Source: Limnobacter sp. 130
GTDB lineage: Bacteria; Pseudomonadota; Gammaproteobacteria; Burkholderiales; Burkholderiaceae_B
Reading direction: 5' to 3'
DNA length: 64,000 nt
NCBI RefSeq assembly: GCF_902506325.1
Contig: NZ_LR732328.1
Coordinates: 1,485,071-1,549,070 of the forward strand
Made by a program: the position numbers and the translations under genes. The notes beneath the pieces are model-generated. The model saw nothing but the letters and a program-made list of their open reading frames with translations, was not told where the DNA came from and ran no database searches. Positions 37,617 through 47,981 of the stretch are shown here, piece after piece (the first letter of the stretch is position 1; every line of letters begins with the position of its first letter).

Positions 37617-40600
37617 ATGTTTTTGAGATTTGCTTTAAGCCTTTTTGCGTTTTCAGGGTTTGCTGTATTCATTTGGCTGGTCGGTCCCATCATTGCGATT
37701 GGCGAAATAAAACCGTTTGAAAAATGGTGGGCCCAAGCCCTGTTGATTTTGATTGTCGGGCTGCTTGTTTTTATTCCACTGACCTGGCGCTGGTGGAAAG
37801 TTCGCACAGCTGAGCAGGCATTGAAAGCGGGACTGACCCGCCAGGATGAACAGGCTTTTGCACAAACTGCGAAGCTTCAGGATATCTTCAACCAGGCGGT
37901 GCACATGCTCAAGCAGCATCAATCCCGAAAGGCCTGGTATCAAAGCAAACCAGGTTTATACCAACTTCCCTGGTATGTCATGATTGGTCCGCCTGGCAGC
38001 GGCAAAACCACTGCCCTGAAAAATGCAGGTCTGCGTTTTCCGCTGCAAGACCCCTTGGGAAAAGATGCGATCAAGGGTGTGGGGGGAACCCGAAATTGCG
38101 ACTGGTGGTTTACGGATCAAGCGGTCCTGATCGACACAGCCGGCCGCTTCACCACACAGGATTCAGACCACAACACCGACTCGGCAGGATGGAATTCGTT
38201 TCTGAGCCTGCTCAAGAAACATCGCCCCAAGCAACCACTCAACGGCGTATTGCTCACGATCAGCGTTCAAGAATTACTGGACAGTGAATCAAAGCAAAAA
38301 GACACAGCCACCAAGATTGCCCTACGCCTTCAGGAAATGATCCGTGCGCTGGGCATGTGTCCGCCGGTGTATGTGTTGATCACCAAACTCGACTTGCTGA
38401 CCGGTTTTCGTGAAACCTTTGGGCGACTCGCCGAAGTTGATCGAGCCAAGGCCTGGGGAATCAATTTTGAACACCCCAATACTTTGGACACAACGCTGAA
38501 ACAGACGCTACCCAATGCGTTAAGCCACATGGTTGAGCACCTGGGCGAGCAACTTAACCAACGACTTGAGGAAGAGGAACAAGAAAACAGACGCATCAAA
38601 CTGTTTGAATTTCCACTGGCCTTTGCCCAACTGAAGCCCGCTATTGAAGGTCTTCTACAGCAGGCACTGCAATCAGACAGTCCATTTGAGCAACCCGTTG
38701 TGCTGCGTGGAGTTTATCTGAGCAGCGGCACTCAGGAAGGCAATGTATTTGATCGAATTGCACTGGGCATTGCCCCGAATAAAGCACTGGAAACGCCCAC
38801 AGGCAAGCAGGGTAAAAGTTTTTTCATTCGTGAATTGTTGGCCAAAGTTGTTTTTCAAGAACAGCATTTGGCCGGGTACGTTAAAAAAACGGCACTGTTT
38901 GAACGCGCAATTTACATCGGCCTGTTAGGTGGCTCGGCGGCCCTGCTGTCTTTGTTGTTGCTTGGCTGGTGGATTAGCTACAGCAACAACAGCACGACGC
39001 TTGATCAAACCTTGCAGACAAGCCGTGCAGTGTCCGGGCAGGCGTCTACCTTGCAGACCGAGTCGCAGGCCTCTTTGCAACCCCTGTTCTCGGCGCTTAG
39101 CCGGCTGCAAGATATTGCTCAACCCAGCCCAGCGGGTTTTACACACCATCTTGGATTAAACCAGGACGACAAATTGCGCCAAGCCGAACAATTGGCCTAT
39201 CACAAAGCGCTTGAAACAGCGTTGATGCCAAGGATTGCAAAGCGGTTGGAGGACAGGTTACGTACGGCCCTGAACCAAGACATGGAACTGGCCTACGAGT
39301 CGTTGAAAGCGTATGTCATGATTCATTCACCCACACATTATGATGCGCAGGCGCTGGCGAGCTGGGTGGTGTTTGACTGGCAGCAGAATGTTCTGGCCAG
39401 CTATGCGCCGCCGCTGCAAGACGCCGCCATACAACACCTGCAAGCAGCAATTGCCCTGGGGGCACCAGGTGGTTTGCCTGAGAAAGACGATGAGCTGATT
39501 GAAACCGCACGACAAGTGATTGGCGCTCAGGCTCTGGATGACAGGCTGTACAAGCGCATGGTTCGATTTTACAGACCAGAACCCAATGGCGGCTTTAATT
39601 TGATCGGTGCGGTGGGCGCAAGTTCAGCTGCGATATTTACGCGGCCCAGTGGTCAATCCTTAAGCCAGGGAATTGATGCGATCTACACACGTGACACCTA
39701 CATCAAGTACTTTCTAAAACAGTTGCCAGATCAAGCGAATCGCCTGACACAGGAATCCAGCTGGGTGATGGGAGAAAGTAGAACAAGCAGCTCAGTCAAG
39801 GCAACTCAAATATCCGAACTTCTGAGTCAGGTTCGCGGTTTGTACATTCGCGATTACATCCGTATTTGGGACAGCTATCTGAAAGATGTCCAGATTCAGC
39901 GACCCGCCCAGTTTGAACAAGCGGTTGATCTTGCGCGGGTTCTGGCATCGCCTCAATCTCCCTTGAAAAAATTCCTTGAAGAGGTTTCGGAAAATACCCG
40001 GCTTGCAGGTGGACTGGTGAAAACTGGCGAGAAACTTGAGACGCTCACCAACCAGAAAGCCCAACAAACCTTGTCCCCAAGCGCGGCGCTTTTGGCAGGT
40101 TCCGATTTTAAAGCCACAGACTTTGAGGCGCCGCTCGAGCAACAGGTCGACGATTACTTCAGCGACATCAACAACCTATTTGAAGGCAATCCACCTGCAT
40201 ACAACCAGGTGTCTGGCTTGTTGAATGATCTTTACGCACAACTGGCGGCCATTGCCAGTGCAAAAAAAAGCAAGTCTGCGCCACCACCTGCGGCTTCCAT
40301 GGATTCATTGCAGGTGGGTGCCGGGGTTTTACCAGAACCAGTTCGCGCCATTGTCGGGCAATTGGCAGGGCAAGGCAGTGCGCAGGGCCGTGCAGCCGAG
40401 CGAGCCAATCTAAGCGCTGACCTGCGGCCACTGCAGGAAATTTGTCGGCGAACTGTGTCCAATCGCTACCCCATTCACCCCGGATCGGGTCTGGATGTAC
40501 TAAGCGATGACTTTGCCCGTTTTTTTGCACCGAATGGATTGATGGATCAGTTTTTCATGAGCCGCCTAAGCCAGGTGGTGGATACCGGCGGGCCGAGCTG

Positions 40601-41090
40601 GAAACTGAAACCGCTCGGTGACGGATCGCAAGCACCGAACAACCCGTCGCTGATTCAATTTCAGCGTGCCGCAAGAATTCGCGACGTATTTTTCTCAGGC
40701 AATTCTGCAGTGGCGAAATTTGATGTGGAAATGCGCTTGGTGCAATCAAGCCACCCGAGCGATGTTTTTTATCTTGAAACCAATGGGGAGTTGAAAATGT
40801 TTTCTAAACAGTTTCAACCTAGTCACCGCATTCAATGGGGTGGGCAGGCCCCTTCGAGCACTTTGCGCATCCGGGCATCCGAGGGTGCGCACAAAACTTA
40901 CAACGGCCCCTGGGCCTTGTTTCGAATGTTTGATGCCGCGCAAATCGAGAACACGGAGCGCCCGGAAAAGTTCAGGGCACGCTTTGTACTTGAAGGCAAA
41001 CAGTTTGATTTTGAGGTATTGGCCAATTCGGCATTCAATCCACTTCGCTTAAGTGAACTTCGGCAGTTTAGATGTCCGGGGAATTTATGA
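37617..41090 (+). CDS. tssM: T6SS membrane protein TssM
   Basis: A 1,157-residue inner-membrane protein (T6SS IcmF family). Two N-terminal transmembrane helices (about 5-27 and 40-58) and a third near 431-452 flank a cytoplasmic NTPase-like domain with an intact Walker A (GPPGSGKTT, 124-132). DTAGRFTTQD serves as the Walker-B-like part. The long periplasmic region ends in a beta-rich C-terminal domain that contacts TssJ in other systems. It follows tssL by 18 bp and overlaps tagF. No tssJ lipoprotein gene is visible in the window. Confidence 0.95.
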   Translation: MFLRFALSLFAFSGFAVFIWLVGPIIAIGEIKPFEKWWAQALLILIVGLLVFIPLTWRWWKVRTAEQALKAGLTRQDEQAFAQTAKLQDIFNQAVHMLKQHQSRKAWYQSKPGLYQLPWYVMIGPPGSGKTTALKNAGLRFPLQDPLGKDAIKGVGGTRNCDWWFTDQAVLIDTAGRFTTQDSDHNTDSAGWNSFLSLLKKHRPKQPLNGVLLTISVQELLDSESKQKDTATKIALRLQEMIRALGMCPPVYVLITKLDLLTGFRETFGRLAEVDRAKAWGINFEHPNTLDTTLKQTLPNALSHMVEHLGEQLNQRLEEEEQENRRIKLFEFPLAFAQLKPAIEGLLQQALQSDSPFEQPVVLRGVYLSSGTQEGNVFDRIALGIAPNKALETPTGKQGKSFFIRELLAKVVFQEQHLAGYVKKTALFERAIYIGLLGGSAALLSLLLLGWWISYSNNSTTLDQTLQTSRAVSGQASTLQTESQASLQPLFSALSRLQDIAQPSPAGFTHHLGLNQDDKLRQAEQLAYHKALETALMPRIAKRLEDRLRTALNQDMELAYESLKAYVMIHSPTHYDAQALASWVVFDWQQNVLASYAPPLQDAAIQHLQAAIALGAPGGLPEKDDELIETARQVIGAQALDDRLYKRMVRFYRPEPNGGFNLIGAVGASSAAIFTRPSGQSLSQGIDAIYTRDTYIKYFLKQLPDQANRLTQESSWVMGESRTSSSVKATQISELLSQVRGLYIRDYIRIWDSYLKDVQIQRPAQFEQAVDLARVLASPQSPLKKFLEEVSENTRLAGGLVKTGEKLETLTNQKAQQTLSPSAALLAGSDFKATDFEAPLEQQVDDYFSDINNLFEGNPPAYNQVSGLLNDLYAQLAAIASAKKSKSAPPPAASMDSLQVGAGVLPEPVRAIVGQLAGQGSAQGRAAERANLSADLRPLQEICRRTVSNRYPIHPGSGLDVLSDDFARFFAPNGLMDQFFMSRLSQVVDTGGPSWKLKPLGDGSQAPNNPSLIQFQRAARIRDVFFSGNSAVAKFDVEMRLVQSSHPSDVFYLETNGELKMFSKQFQPSHRIQWGGQAPSSTLRIRASEGAHKTYNGPWALFRMFDAAQIENTERPEKFRARFVLEGKQFDFEVLANSAFNPLRLSELRQFRCPGNL

Positions 41091-41683
41091 AACGGGAAAA
41101 ACGCGCGGTGTCCTGGTTTGGCAAACTGCCTTGTGTCGGCGATTTTTGTAGTAACAACATGTCTGAGCCCCTGCTTAACGCTTTGGATCTTTGGCTAAGC
41201 GCAGCCATGCAAAATGGTCACGAAAAACATGGCGCTGCCTGGACAAACGCATACTATCAGGCCCCAATGCACGGTTTTCTGTTGGGGGGAAAAGCCCTGC
41301 CAGCCCTGAGCGGTCAAAGTGCAGTCGGTGTGATCATGCCCTCTGTGGACAAAGCGGGCCGCGCGTTTCCTTTTGTACTCATGGAGCAACTGGACAGTGC
41401 TTTAACAACGCGCCCGAATCACGAAGAATTGGCAAGGTGGTTTTTACAGGCGCACACACTATGCGCCAGCGCGCTGGATGAAGAGTGGACATTGAAACGG
41501 TTCGGCGATGCGCTTGATCTTCTGCCCGAACTGCAAAGTACACACGCCTTGACCACCGAAGATACTGACAGCCATTGGTATCGGCTTGAGTTCTCGGGTT
41601 CGGTCCAATGGTTGACACGATACCAAGGGCTGCCCGATATCAGTGCCTTTGAAACGCTGTTTGGTTTGAATACAGCGCCATGA
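41087..41683 (+). CDS. tagF: T6SS-associated TagF
   Basis: A 198-residue protein of the TagF/ImpM family, with the diagnostic opening SWFGKLPCVGDFCSNNMSE, then LLGGKALPALSGQSAVGVIMPSVDKAGRAFPF. TagF is a post-translational repressor of T6SS assembly acting in the same circuit as Fha, PpkA and PppA. ATG 41087 (ATGA overlap with the tssM stop, GGGGAA upstream) is preferred to ATG 41072. It overlaps the kinase gene by 4 bp at its 3' end. Confidence 0.92.
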   Translation: MKREKRAVSWFGKLPCVGDFCSNNMSEPLLNALDLWLSAAMQNGHEKHGAAWTNAYYQAPMHGFLLGGKALPALSGQSAVGVIMPSVDKAGRAFPFVLMEQLDSALTTRPNHEELARWFLQAHTLCASALDEEWTLKRFGDALDLLPELQSTHALTTEDTDSHWYRLEFSGSVQWLTRYQGLPDISAFETLFGLNTAP

Positions 41684-43281
41684 CAGCAGACATTACCGTG
41701 ATTCAGCCTGCGCCCACCGATTCAGGCCATCTCGACAAGCCCGGCAGTCCTGACACGCTTACGCACGGCACACAAATTGAGGGACTTGAAATTCGCGATG
41801 TCATCGGAATTGGTGGATTTGGCATTGTTTACAAAGCCTGGGACCCCATGCTCGAGCGGCTGGTTGCGCTCAAAGAATACTTCCCAAGTGCACTCGCCGT
41901 ACGTACACCAAGAGGTACTGTGAAAGTAAGGGAAGAGCGACACCGCGGCACCTACGAATCGGGCTTGAGCAGCTTTGTGAATGAAGCGCGTTTGTTGGCC
42001 CAGTTCGACCATGCAGCACTTGTCAAGGTATACCGATTCTGGGAAATGCAGGGCACCGCTTACATGGTCATGCCCTTGTATCAGGGCATAACACTGAAGC
42101 AGTATGCAGCCCAACACGCCGAACCCATTTCGAATGACCTGCTGCTGAATTGGCTTGTGGCATTGACCGAGGCCCTGGAATGCATGCATGCGCAGCAGTG
42201 CTATCACCGTGATATTTCACCCGAAAATATCATTATTCAGGAAGGCACCGGGCTTCCCATTCTTCTTGATTTTGGTGCCGCACGCAGAGCAATTGGCAGT
42301 GTCTCGCAACCATTTACGGTGATATTGAAAGCGAGCTACGCACCCATAGAACAATATGCCGAGGTGCCCACCATGACGCAAGGTCCCTGGACTGACGTGT
42401 ATGCACTGGCCGCTGTTGCACATTATTTGATCACTGGCAAAACACCTCCTTCATCGGTCAGTCGATTGGTCAATGACACTTACGTGCCGCTAGAATCCCG
42501 GGTTGAATTGCAGTTCAATGCAGAAATCAAACAAGCCATTGACCATGCCTTGCGTGTACAGGTGCATGACAGAACTGCCAGCATGGCCGATTTTCGCAAC
42601 GCCCTGCAGCCAAAATCGAGCGCGAACTTGCCGCACGTTTTAACTTCATCCCGAACTACAAAACGTTTGACAATGGGGGTTGTATCCGCAGCATTGTTTG
42701 CGGTGGCGTTTGCGGGTATCGCCTTGCTTGGCGTCACAACGAACAATACGTCTGAAGACGTTGTTGCAAAACCCACAGTAATTGCAATGCAAGCCGAACC
42801 CGAAATACCTGACAACCCGATTGCCCCTGTATTTCAAAAGGTACTCGCCAAAGCGGAGAGCGCCTTGAGTATTCACATGGACAATCCTGTACTGAAAATC
42901 GGTGAGGACTTGTTGAGGTTTCAGGTTCAATCGCCATTGAACGGATATGTGGCCGTGTATGTGCTGTCATCTGATCAATCAGTCATTCAGTTGCTACCCA
43001 ATGTTCGCGTGCCCCAGGTCACGATCAAGGCGAATGAAAAAATACTGCTGCCTCCTGGCAATGAACCCATACAGGCAACGGGACCCGCCGGCAGCAACCA
43101 ATTTCTGGTCATCGTCACAGAAGACCCGCGTGACTACTCACAACTGAACATGACTGACCATTACGGATTTGGATTGATTCAGGAAAACAGCGCACCGCTG
43201 GAGGGCGTGACCACCTGCACAACAACAGCTTGCGGCGACGGACTGGCGGCCGCCTGGTTCTCGGTGGACGAAGTGGATTAA
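41680..43281 (+). CDS. ppkA: Transmembrane Ser/Thr protein kinase of the T6SS (PpkA-like)
   Basis: A 533-residue kinase. The catalytic domain (about 35-310) has the glycine loop GIGGFGIVY, lysine K65 (LVALKEY), catalytic loop YHRDISPEN (D178) and DFG at 197-199. HRDIS in place of HRDLK occurs in other T6SS kinases. A single transmembrane helix (about 331-351) leads to a periplasmic DUF4384-like domain (LRFQVQSPLNGYVAVYVLSSDQ), which may sense the envelope. It should phosphorylate the FHA protein to trigger T6SS assembly, opposed by PppA. It is the last gene of the plus-strand unit. Confidence 0.92.
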   Translation: MTADITVIQPAPTDSGHLDKPGSPDTLTHGTQIEGLEIRDVIGIGGFGIVYKAWDPMLERLVALKEYFPSALAVRTPRGTVKVREERHRGTYESGLSSFVNEARLLAQFDHAALVKVYRFWEMQGTAYMVMPLYQGITLKQYAAQHAEPISNDLLLNWLVALTEALECMHAQQCYHRDISPENIIIQEGTGLPILLDFGAARRAIGSVSQPFTVILKASYAPIEQYAEVPTMTQGPWTDVYALAAVAHYLITGKTPPSSVSRLVNDTYVPLESRVELQFNAEIKQAIDHALRVQVHDRTASMADFRNALQPKSSANLPHVLTSSRTTKRLTMGVVSAALFAVAFAGIALLGVTTNNTSEDVVAKPTVIAMQAEPEIPDNPIAPVFQKVLAKAESALSIHMDNPVLKIGEDLLRFQVQSPLNGYVAVYVLSSDQSVIQLLPNVRVPQVTIKANEKILLPPGNEPIQATGPAGSNQFLVIVTEDPRDYSQLNMTDHYGFGLIQENSAPLEGVTTCTTTACGDGLAAAWFSVDEVD

Positions 43282-43351
43282 TTATTCTGTAGAATAAAAA
43301 AATCAAAGGGCTGAAATATTACAAAAAAAGCCCAAAACTACTGGAGACGAA

Positions 43352-44359
43352 ATGAACACCATCAAAGCTGCAGCACTCGTATTGCTGGGCGCCAGCCTGG
43401 CCGCCCCCTTCCAGGCCCATGCAGAAAGCACCAAAATGTGTATTTTTGATATTGCTGGTCGCAGTGGGCCTGCCTTTGCACAGGCAAAAGATTACGCAAT
43501 CGCCGCCAAAGCATGGGGGGTAAACATTGAGCTGGAAGCGTATGTCGATGAACGCCTGGCTGCCGAAGATTTCAAAACTGGCAAATGCGATGCTGCCGCA
43601 ATTTCCACCTTGCGTGGGCGCCAGTTCAACAAGTTTGTGGGCAGTGTAGATTCAATCGGTGCGGTACCCACCTACAAGCACTTGCGCACCGTGATCGACT
43701 TGTTAAGCAATCCGAAACTGAATGACAAAATGACCTCGGGCCTGTTTGAAGTGGCCGGTATTTTGCCCATTGGTGCCGCGTATGTGATGGTGAACGACAG
43801 GGCAATTAATTCAGTAGAAAAAGCGGCGGGTAAAAAAATTGCGGTACTGGACTACGACAAGTCGCAAGCAAAAATGGTGCAGCAATTGGGTGCACAACCG
43901 GTTGCCAGCGAAGTGATCAACTTCGGCACCAAGTTCAACAATGGCCAGGTGGACATTATTGCCGCGCCCGCAATTGCCTATCAACCGTTGGAGTTGTACA
44001 AAGGGATTGGCAGCAAGGGCGGCATTTACCGTTTTCCATTGGTGCAGCTAACCGCCAATATTTTGATTCGCAAAGACAAGTTTCCAGAAGGATATGGGCA
44101 AAAATCTCGCGAATGGGTTCAAAAACAGTTTGAGCGCGCCATTGCATTGGTAGACACTTCTGAGAAAGCAGTGCCCGCTGCCGCCTGGCTGGACATTCCC
44201 GAGACTGATCGTGCCAAGTACGATGTGCTGATGCGTGAATCCAGAATTCAAATGACGGCAGACGGGTTTTATGACCCCGAAATGATGAAAATTCTGAAGC
44301 GAATTCGTTGCAGGCTGGATGGCAGCCTGGGCGAGTGTGCGGACAAGCGGGAACTTTAA
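43352..44359 (+). CDS. Periplasmic solute-binding-like protein
   Basis: A 335-residue exported protein with a signal peptide (cleavage near AHA-ES, residue 24). The fold looks like a two-lobed periplasmic binding protein: GKCDAAAISTLRGRQF, AAGKKIAVLDYDKSQ and NGQVDIIAAPAIAYQP are typical of ligand-cleft strands. It resembles the putative solute-binding (DUF6091/AdeT-like) group, which is distantly related to TRAP DctP proteins. No TRAP or ABC membrane partner is adjacent, so the ligand and partner are unknown. It has a TGGAGA ribosome binding site and is separated from the kinase by 70 bp. Confidence 0.72.
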   Translation: MNTIKAAALVLLGASLAAPFQAHAESTKMCIFDIAGRSGPAFAQAKDYAIAAKAWGVNIELEAYVDERLAAEDFKTGKCDAAAISTLRGRQFNKFVGSVDSIGAVPTYKHLRTVIDLLSNPKLNDKMTSGLFEVAGILPIGAAYVMVNDRAINSVEKAAGKKIAVLDYDKSQAKMVQQLGAQPVASEVINFGTKFNNGQVDIIAAPAIAYQPLELYKGIGSKGGIYRFPLVQLTANILIRKDKFPEGYGQKSREWVQKQFERAIALVDTSEKAVPAAAWLDIPETDRAKYDVLMRESRIQMTADGFYDPEMMKILKRIRCRLDGSLGECADKREL

Positions 44360-44371
44360 TCCCGCTGTGCT

Positions 44372-45355
44372 TTACACCAAACCATGCGCCTGTTCATCGG
44401 CATGGTATGAACTGCGCACCATGGCACCCACCGCTGCGTGGGTGAAGCCCATTTCATAGGCTTTTTCTTCAAACATTTTAAACACATCGGGGTGCACGTA
44501 CCTGCGCACAGGCAGGTGGTGGCCCGAGGGGGCCAGATACTGGCCAATCGTGATCATGTCCACTTGGTGTTCGCGCATGTCGCGCATCACTTGCAGAATT
44601 TCTTCGTCGGTTTCACCAAGCCCAACCATGATGCCGCTTTTGGTGGGCGTGTCGGGGTGGGCTTTTTTGAAGTCTTGCAAAAGCTTTAACGAATGTTTGT
44701 AGTCCGAACCGGGGCGGGCTTCCTTGTACAGGCGCTCGGTGGTTTCCAGGTTGTGGTTCATCACGTCGGGCGGGGCGGCATTGAGAATGCCAAGCGCACG
44801 GTCCAGGCGACCACGGAAATCAGGCACCAGAATTTCAATTTTGGTGTTGGGCGACAGTTCACGGGTTTTCTCAATACAGGCCACAAAATGGCCGGCGCCA
44901 CCGTCGCGCAGGTCGTCGCGGTCTACGCTGGTAATGACCACGTAGTTCAGGCGCAATGCGGCAATGGTTTTCGCCAAATTCAGGGGTTCGTTTTCATCCA
45001 GCGGGTCGGGGCGGCCATGGCCCACGTCGCAGAAGGGGCAACGGCGGGTGCACTTGTCGCCCATGATCATGAAGGTGGCGGTGCCTTTGCCAAAACATTC
45101 ACCGATGTTGGGGCAAGACGCTTCTTCGCACACAGTGTGCAACTTGTGCTCGCGCAGAATTTCCTTGATTTCGTAGAAACGGGTGGAAGGCGAGCCTGCT
45201 TTTACACGAATCCAGCTGGGCTTTTTCAGTTGCTCCACCGGCACAATTTTGATGGGAATGCGGGCTGTTTTCGCGGCTGCTTTCTGTTTGACGGTCGGAT
45301 CGCTCACCGCGCTCAGTTCTTTGGCAACGGCTGACTTTTCATTGATCTCGGACAC
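44372..45355 (-). CDS. lipA: Lipoyl synthase LipA
   Basis: A 327-residue radical SAM enzyme that inserts two sulphurs into octanoyl groups on lipoyl domains. The auxiliary cluster motif [12 protein letters not shown] and the radical SAM motif CTRRCPFC are intact, with [16 protein letters not shown] in order. The C-terminal RSSYHADEQ serine ligand region is present. An N-terminal lysine/alanine-rich tail of about 40 residues precedes the core. It follows lipB by 39 bp on the minus strand, and together they complete lipoate synthesis. Confidence 0.96.
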   Translation of the reverse strand: MSEINEKSAVAKELSAVSDPTVKQKAAAKTARIPIKIVPVEQLKKPSWIRVKAGSPSTRFYEIKEILREHKLHTVCEEASCPNIGECFGKGTATFMIMGDKCTRRCPFCDVGHGRPDPLDENEPLNLAKTIAALRLNYVVITSVDRDDLRDGGAGHFVACIEKTRELSPNTKIEILVPDFRGRLDRALGILNAAPPDVMNHNLETTERLYKEARPGSDYKHSLKLLQDFKKAHPDTPTKSGIMVGLGETDEEILQVMRDMREHQVDMITIGQYLAPSGHHLPVRRYVHPDVFKMFEEKAYEMGFTHAAVGAMVRSSYHADEQAHGLV

Positions 45356-45394
45356 GTTTTTGCTCCCTGGCCATAGGGTGAATTGGCCGTTTGT

Positions 45395-46090
45395 TTACTT
45401 TGACACCGCGGATCGCGCAGCCTCAAGGTGTTGAATCAGGTATTTCATCAGATGCACTTGCATCTCAGAAGGTGAAATTTTAACACCAATCGTGGCCAAG
45501 TCCACTGTTTCCAAACCCGCGTAACCACAAGGGTTTATTTGCTGAAACGGTGTCAAATCCATGTTCACATTCAATGACAGGCCGTGATAACTACAGCCCT
45601 TGCGGATCTTGATGCCCAAGGCTGCTATTTTGGCCAACGCGCCGTTGTGAAATGTGTACACACCGGGCGCACCTGGTTTGCGTTGGGCATCTGCCACACC
45701 CACTGCGACCAAGGCGTCAATAATGCTTTGTTCAAGCAGTTGGACGTACTCGCGCACCTTCAGGCCAAAGCGGCGAAGGTCCAGCAACGGATAAATTACG
45801 ATTTGCCCGGGGCCATGATAGGTAATTTGGCCGCCGCGGTCGGTATTCACCAAAGGGATGTTGTTGCGCTGCAACATGTGGGCAGGGTCACCTGCAAGGC
45901 CCAAAGTGAATACAGGGGGGTGTTCACAAATCCAGATCTCGTCGCTAAGCTGTTCTGAACGGGCGTCTGTGAAATTTCGCATGGCTTCCCAGGTGGGCAA
46001 ATAGTCCACCAAGCCCAGTTCCCGAATTTGAAGTGGTACTCCAACTTGCGGGGTGTTGGGTTGCGGCTTGCTTTCTTGTTGGTGGATCAT
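45395..46090 (-). CDS. lipB: Octanoyltransferase LipB
   Basis: A 231-residue enzyme moving the octanoyl group from acyl carrier protein to lipoyl domains, providing the LipA substrate. It has the conserved [20 protein letters not shown] and [14 protein letters not shown] segments; the catalytic cysteine is in NPCGYAGLE and the lysine in [15 protein letters not shown]. It starts at ATG 46090, 45 bp from the divergent acetyltransferase gene. Confidence 0.95.
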   Translation of the reverse strand: MIHQQESKPQPNTPQVGVPLQIRELGLVDYLPTWEAMRNFTDARSEQLSDEIWICEHPPVFTLGLAGDPAHMLQRNNIPLVNTDRGGQITYHGPGQIVIYPLLDLRRFGLKVREYVQLLEQSIIDALVAVGVADAQRKPGAPGVYTFHNGALAKIAALGIKIRKGCSYHGLSLNVNMDLTPFQQINPCGYAGLETVDLATIGVKISPSEMQVHLMKYLIQHLEAARSAVSK

Positions 46091-46135
46091 GTAGGCATAT
46101 TTCCGATTTTCACAATTTTTGCAATCGAGTTCATC

Positions 46136-46795
46136 ATGTCGTCAGAGCCCATTGAATGGTTTGATATTCCCAGCGTCCTCGGACGCCGGGCTGCTTCCAT
46201 TCTTGGATTGTCCAAGGTACCCATTGTGGAACTGGATGAATCGCACCGCCCGTTAATTCTTGCACACTTGCTGGCCTTGGACGAAACCGATCGCCGTTTG
46301 CGCTTCAGTTATGCGCTGGGCGACGCTGCAATTGCCAAGTACGCTGCCAGTCTTGATTTTGAACGCGATTCCGTATTCGGTATTTTCGGACGGGACGATG
46401 TATTGCTGGGCGTTGTGCACCTGGCTGAACTGAATTCGTCTGCAGACAGCACTGCCCCCAAAGGCGCCGAGCTGGGTTTGTCGCTGGACGCCAATATGCG
46501 CGGCCATGGCTTGGGAACTTTGTTGTTTCAGCGGGCTTTGCGCCGTGCGCGCAATGAAGGCATTGAAATGCTGTTCATATACACCCTGATGGACAACGAG
46601 GCCATGCTGCGCATTGCGCACAAGCTGAACATGCGGGTGAGCAATGCCGACGGCCAATGCGAAGCCCACTTGCGGGTGGAACCCGCCAGCACCAGTTCGG
46701 TGGTGCGTGAATTTGTAGATGAACACCTTGCCGACATTGACCATTTGTTCAAGGGCTCGCTGAATCAGTTCAAGAAGTGGGCTGAAGAGTTTTAA
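46136..46795 (+). CDS. GNAT-family acetyltransferase
   Basis: A 219-residue protein with a GNAT N-acetyltransferase domain at about residues 30-180. Strand beta-4 and the acetyl-CoA loop appear as [29 protein letters not shown]. The C-terminal 40 residues are outside the usual fold. The substrate is unknown. ATG 46136 was chosen because upstream in-frame codons lie inside the divergent lipB. It converges with the bicupin gene, whose stop is 1 bp away. Confidence 0.8.
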   Translation: MSSEPIEWFDIPSVLGRRAASILGLSKVPIVELDESHRPLILAHLLALDETDRRLRFSYALGDAAIAKYAASLDFERDSVFGIFGRDDVLLGVVHLAELNSSADSTAPKGAELGLSLDANMRGHGLGTLLFQRALRRARNEGIEMLFIYTLMDNEAMLRIAHKLNMRVSNADGQCEAHLRVEPASTSSVVREFVDEHLADIDHLFKGSLNQFKKWAEEF

Positions 46796-46796
46796 T

Positions 46797-47453
46797 TTAA
46801 TCGACCAAATGCCCTGTGCGCACAAGAATGGTACAACCGGGTTTGCTGAATGGTGTGTGCGCACTGGCATGCGGGCTACGTAACCACGTGCCAGCTGGGT
46901 AGTCGCCATGCTCGTCTGAAAACACACCCTCAAGCACGAAAATTTCTTCGCCACCCATGTGCCGGTGCATGTTGAAATAGGTGCCAGGCGCCCACTTCAC
47001 CAAGGCGGTGTGGCGAGTCTCGAAGCTGTCCAACGGCATTACCTTCAACCCCGGTACCAAGCCCTGCCGCCATTCGGCCGTGTTGGTGTTGATCACCACT
47101 GGGGTTTGATCCTCTGAACGCATGTGGCGCAGCTTGACCAGAATGGTGCAGCCTTCAGTGGATTTGGGTGAATGTTTGGTCCCCACCGGGTTCTTTACAA
47201 AGGTGCCAGCCGGGTAAGCACCAAACTCGTCTTCGAACGTGCCTTCCAGCACGAAGAATTCTTCGCCGCCACCGTGCTCGTGTTCAGGAAACGTGCAGCA
47301 TGCGTCGTAACGAACAATCGATGTAAGGCGAGCCACTTCATCACCATCGCGTTCCAGCGGCTTGCGCCAAACCCCAGGGGCTGGGGACTGTACCCATTCC
47401 ACTTCGTTGCTGTTGACGACTGCGCGTTGGGAGAGATCGGCGTTGAGTTTCAT
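46797..47453 (-). CDS. Double-cupin protein (ChrR-like cupin)
   Basis: A 218-residue protein made of two similar cupin domains (about 15-110 and 115-215). Each has a metal-binding pattern: FPEHEHGGGEEFFVLEGTF in the first and FNMHRHMGGEEIFVLEGVF in the second, both followed by YPAGT. This matches the ChrR/anti-ECF cupin group, but there is no zinc-binding N-terminal anti-sigma domain and no adjacent sigma factor, so it is more likely an enzyme or metal-binding protein. ATG 47453 begins the homologous part. Confidence 0.8.
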   Translation of the reverse strand: MKLNADLSQRAVVNSNEVEWVQSPAPGVWRKPLERDGDEVARLTSIVRYDACCTFPEHEHGGGEEFFVLEGTFEDEFGAYPAGTFVKNPVGTKHSPKSTEGCTILVKLRHMRSEDQTPVVINTNTAEWRQGLVPGLKVMPLDSFETRHTALVKWAPGTYFNMHRHMGGEEIFVLEGVFSDEHGDYPAGTWLRSPHASAHTPFSKPGCTILVRTGHLVD

Positions 47454-47590
47454 GGTGCTGCTTGTTGTGTACTGCAAAGGTTTGATTTTACCGCAAAGTT
47501 CGGCCGCTGGTTTTTTAACCCGATCGGCTTGGGTTCCGATCTCTCGCTGCTCTTTAATGTCCCACTCGGCGCGAATTTCAATCTCTCGCC

Positions 47591-47720
47591 TGAAAACCTG
47601 TATTTCCCTTTTTGAGATTCACCCTGACTCACCTCGCTCGGCAAAAAGGCGGGCCGAGTCTCGGTGCCGGCCGATGGCCGACCGTGGCGGGTGAATTCAA
47701 ACGGGCAGGTTTTCTTGAAG
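47591..47720 (+). repeat. Diverged intergenic repeat, copy B
   Basis: It aligns with the complement of 1097-1222. Both contain, in order, TGAAAACC, CCCTTTTTGA, GCTCGGCAAAA, GGCGGGCCGAGTCTCGGTG, GGCCGA, ATTCAAACGGG-like and GGTTTTCTTGAAG. The two copies are inverted relative to each other and about 46.5 kb apart. Confidence 0.7.
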
Positions 47721-47981
47721 GCGAGGCGATCGAAACACCGCCGCCGATTGGGCTTTTGAGCCAGCGGCGAGATGCGCGGTGATGGAGAGACTCTGGCGCC
47801 GGTGACTTAGAGCTGAACTTGCAAGTGGTCGCACGATGACCGGTCAGAAAACTTGCCGGCTTGGCACGCCGAGACAAACGATCGCGCCCGGCGCGAAAGC
47901 CAAGACCCGACCGTTACTTTTGGAGGGCTTGGCTTAGTGCAGGCTCAAGCTGACAAGACGATATGCCAAGTTTTCGGGCAG

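Noticed and set aside
46797-47453. ChrR anti-sigma factor
   Set aside because: The cupin halves fit, but the zinc-binding N-terminal anti-sigma domain and an adjacent ECF sigma factor are missing.
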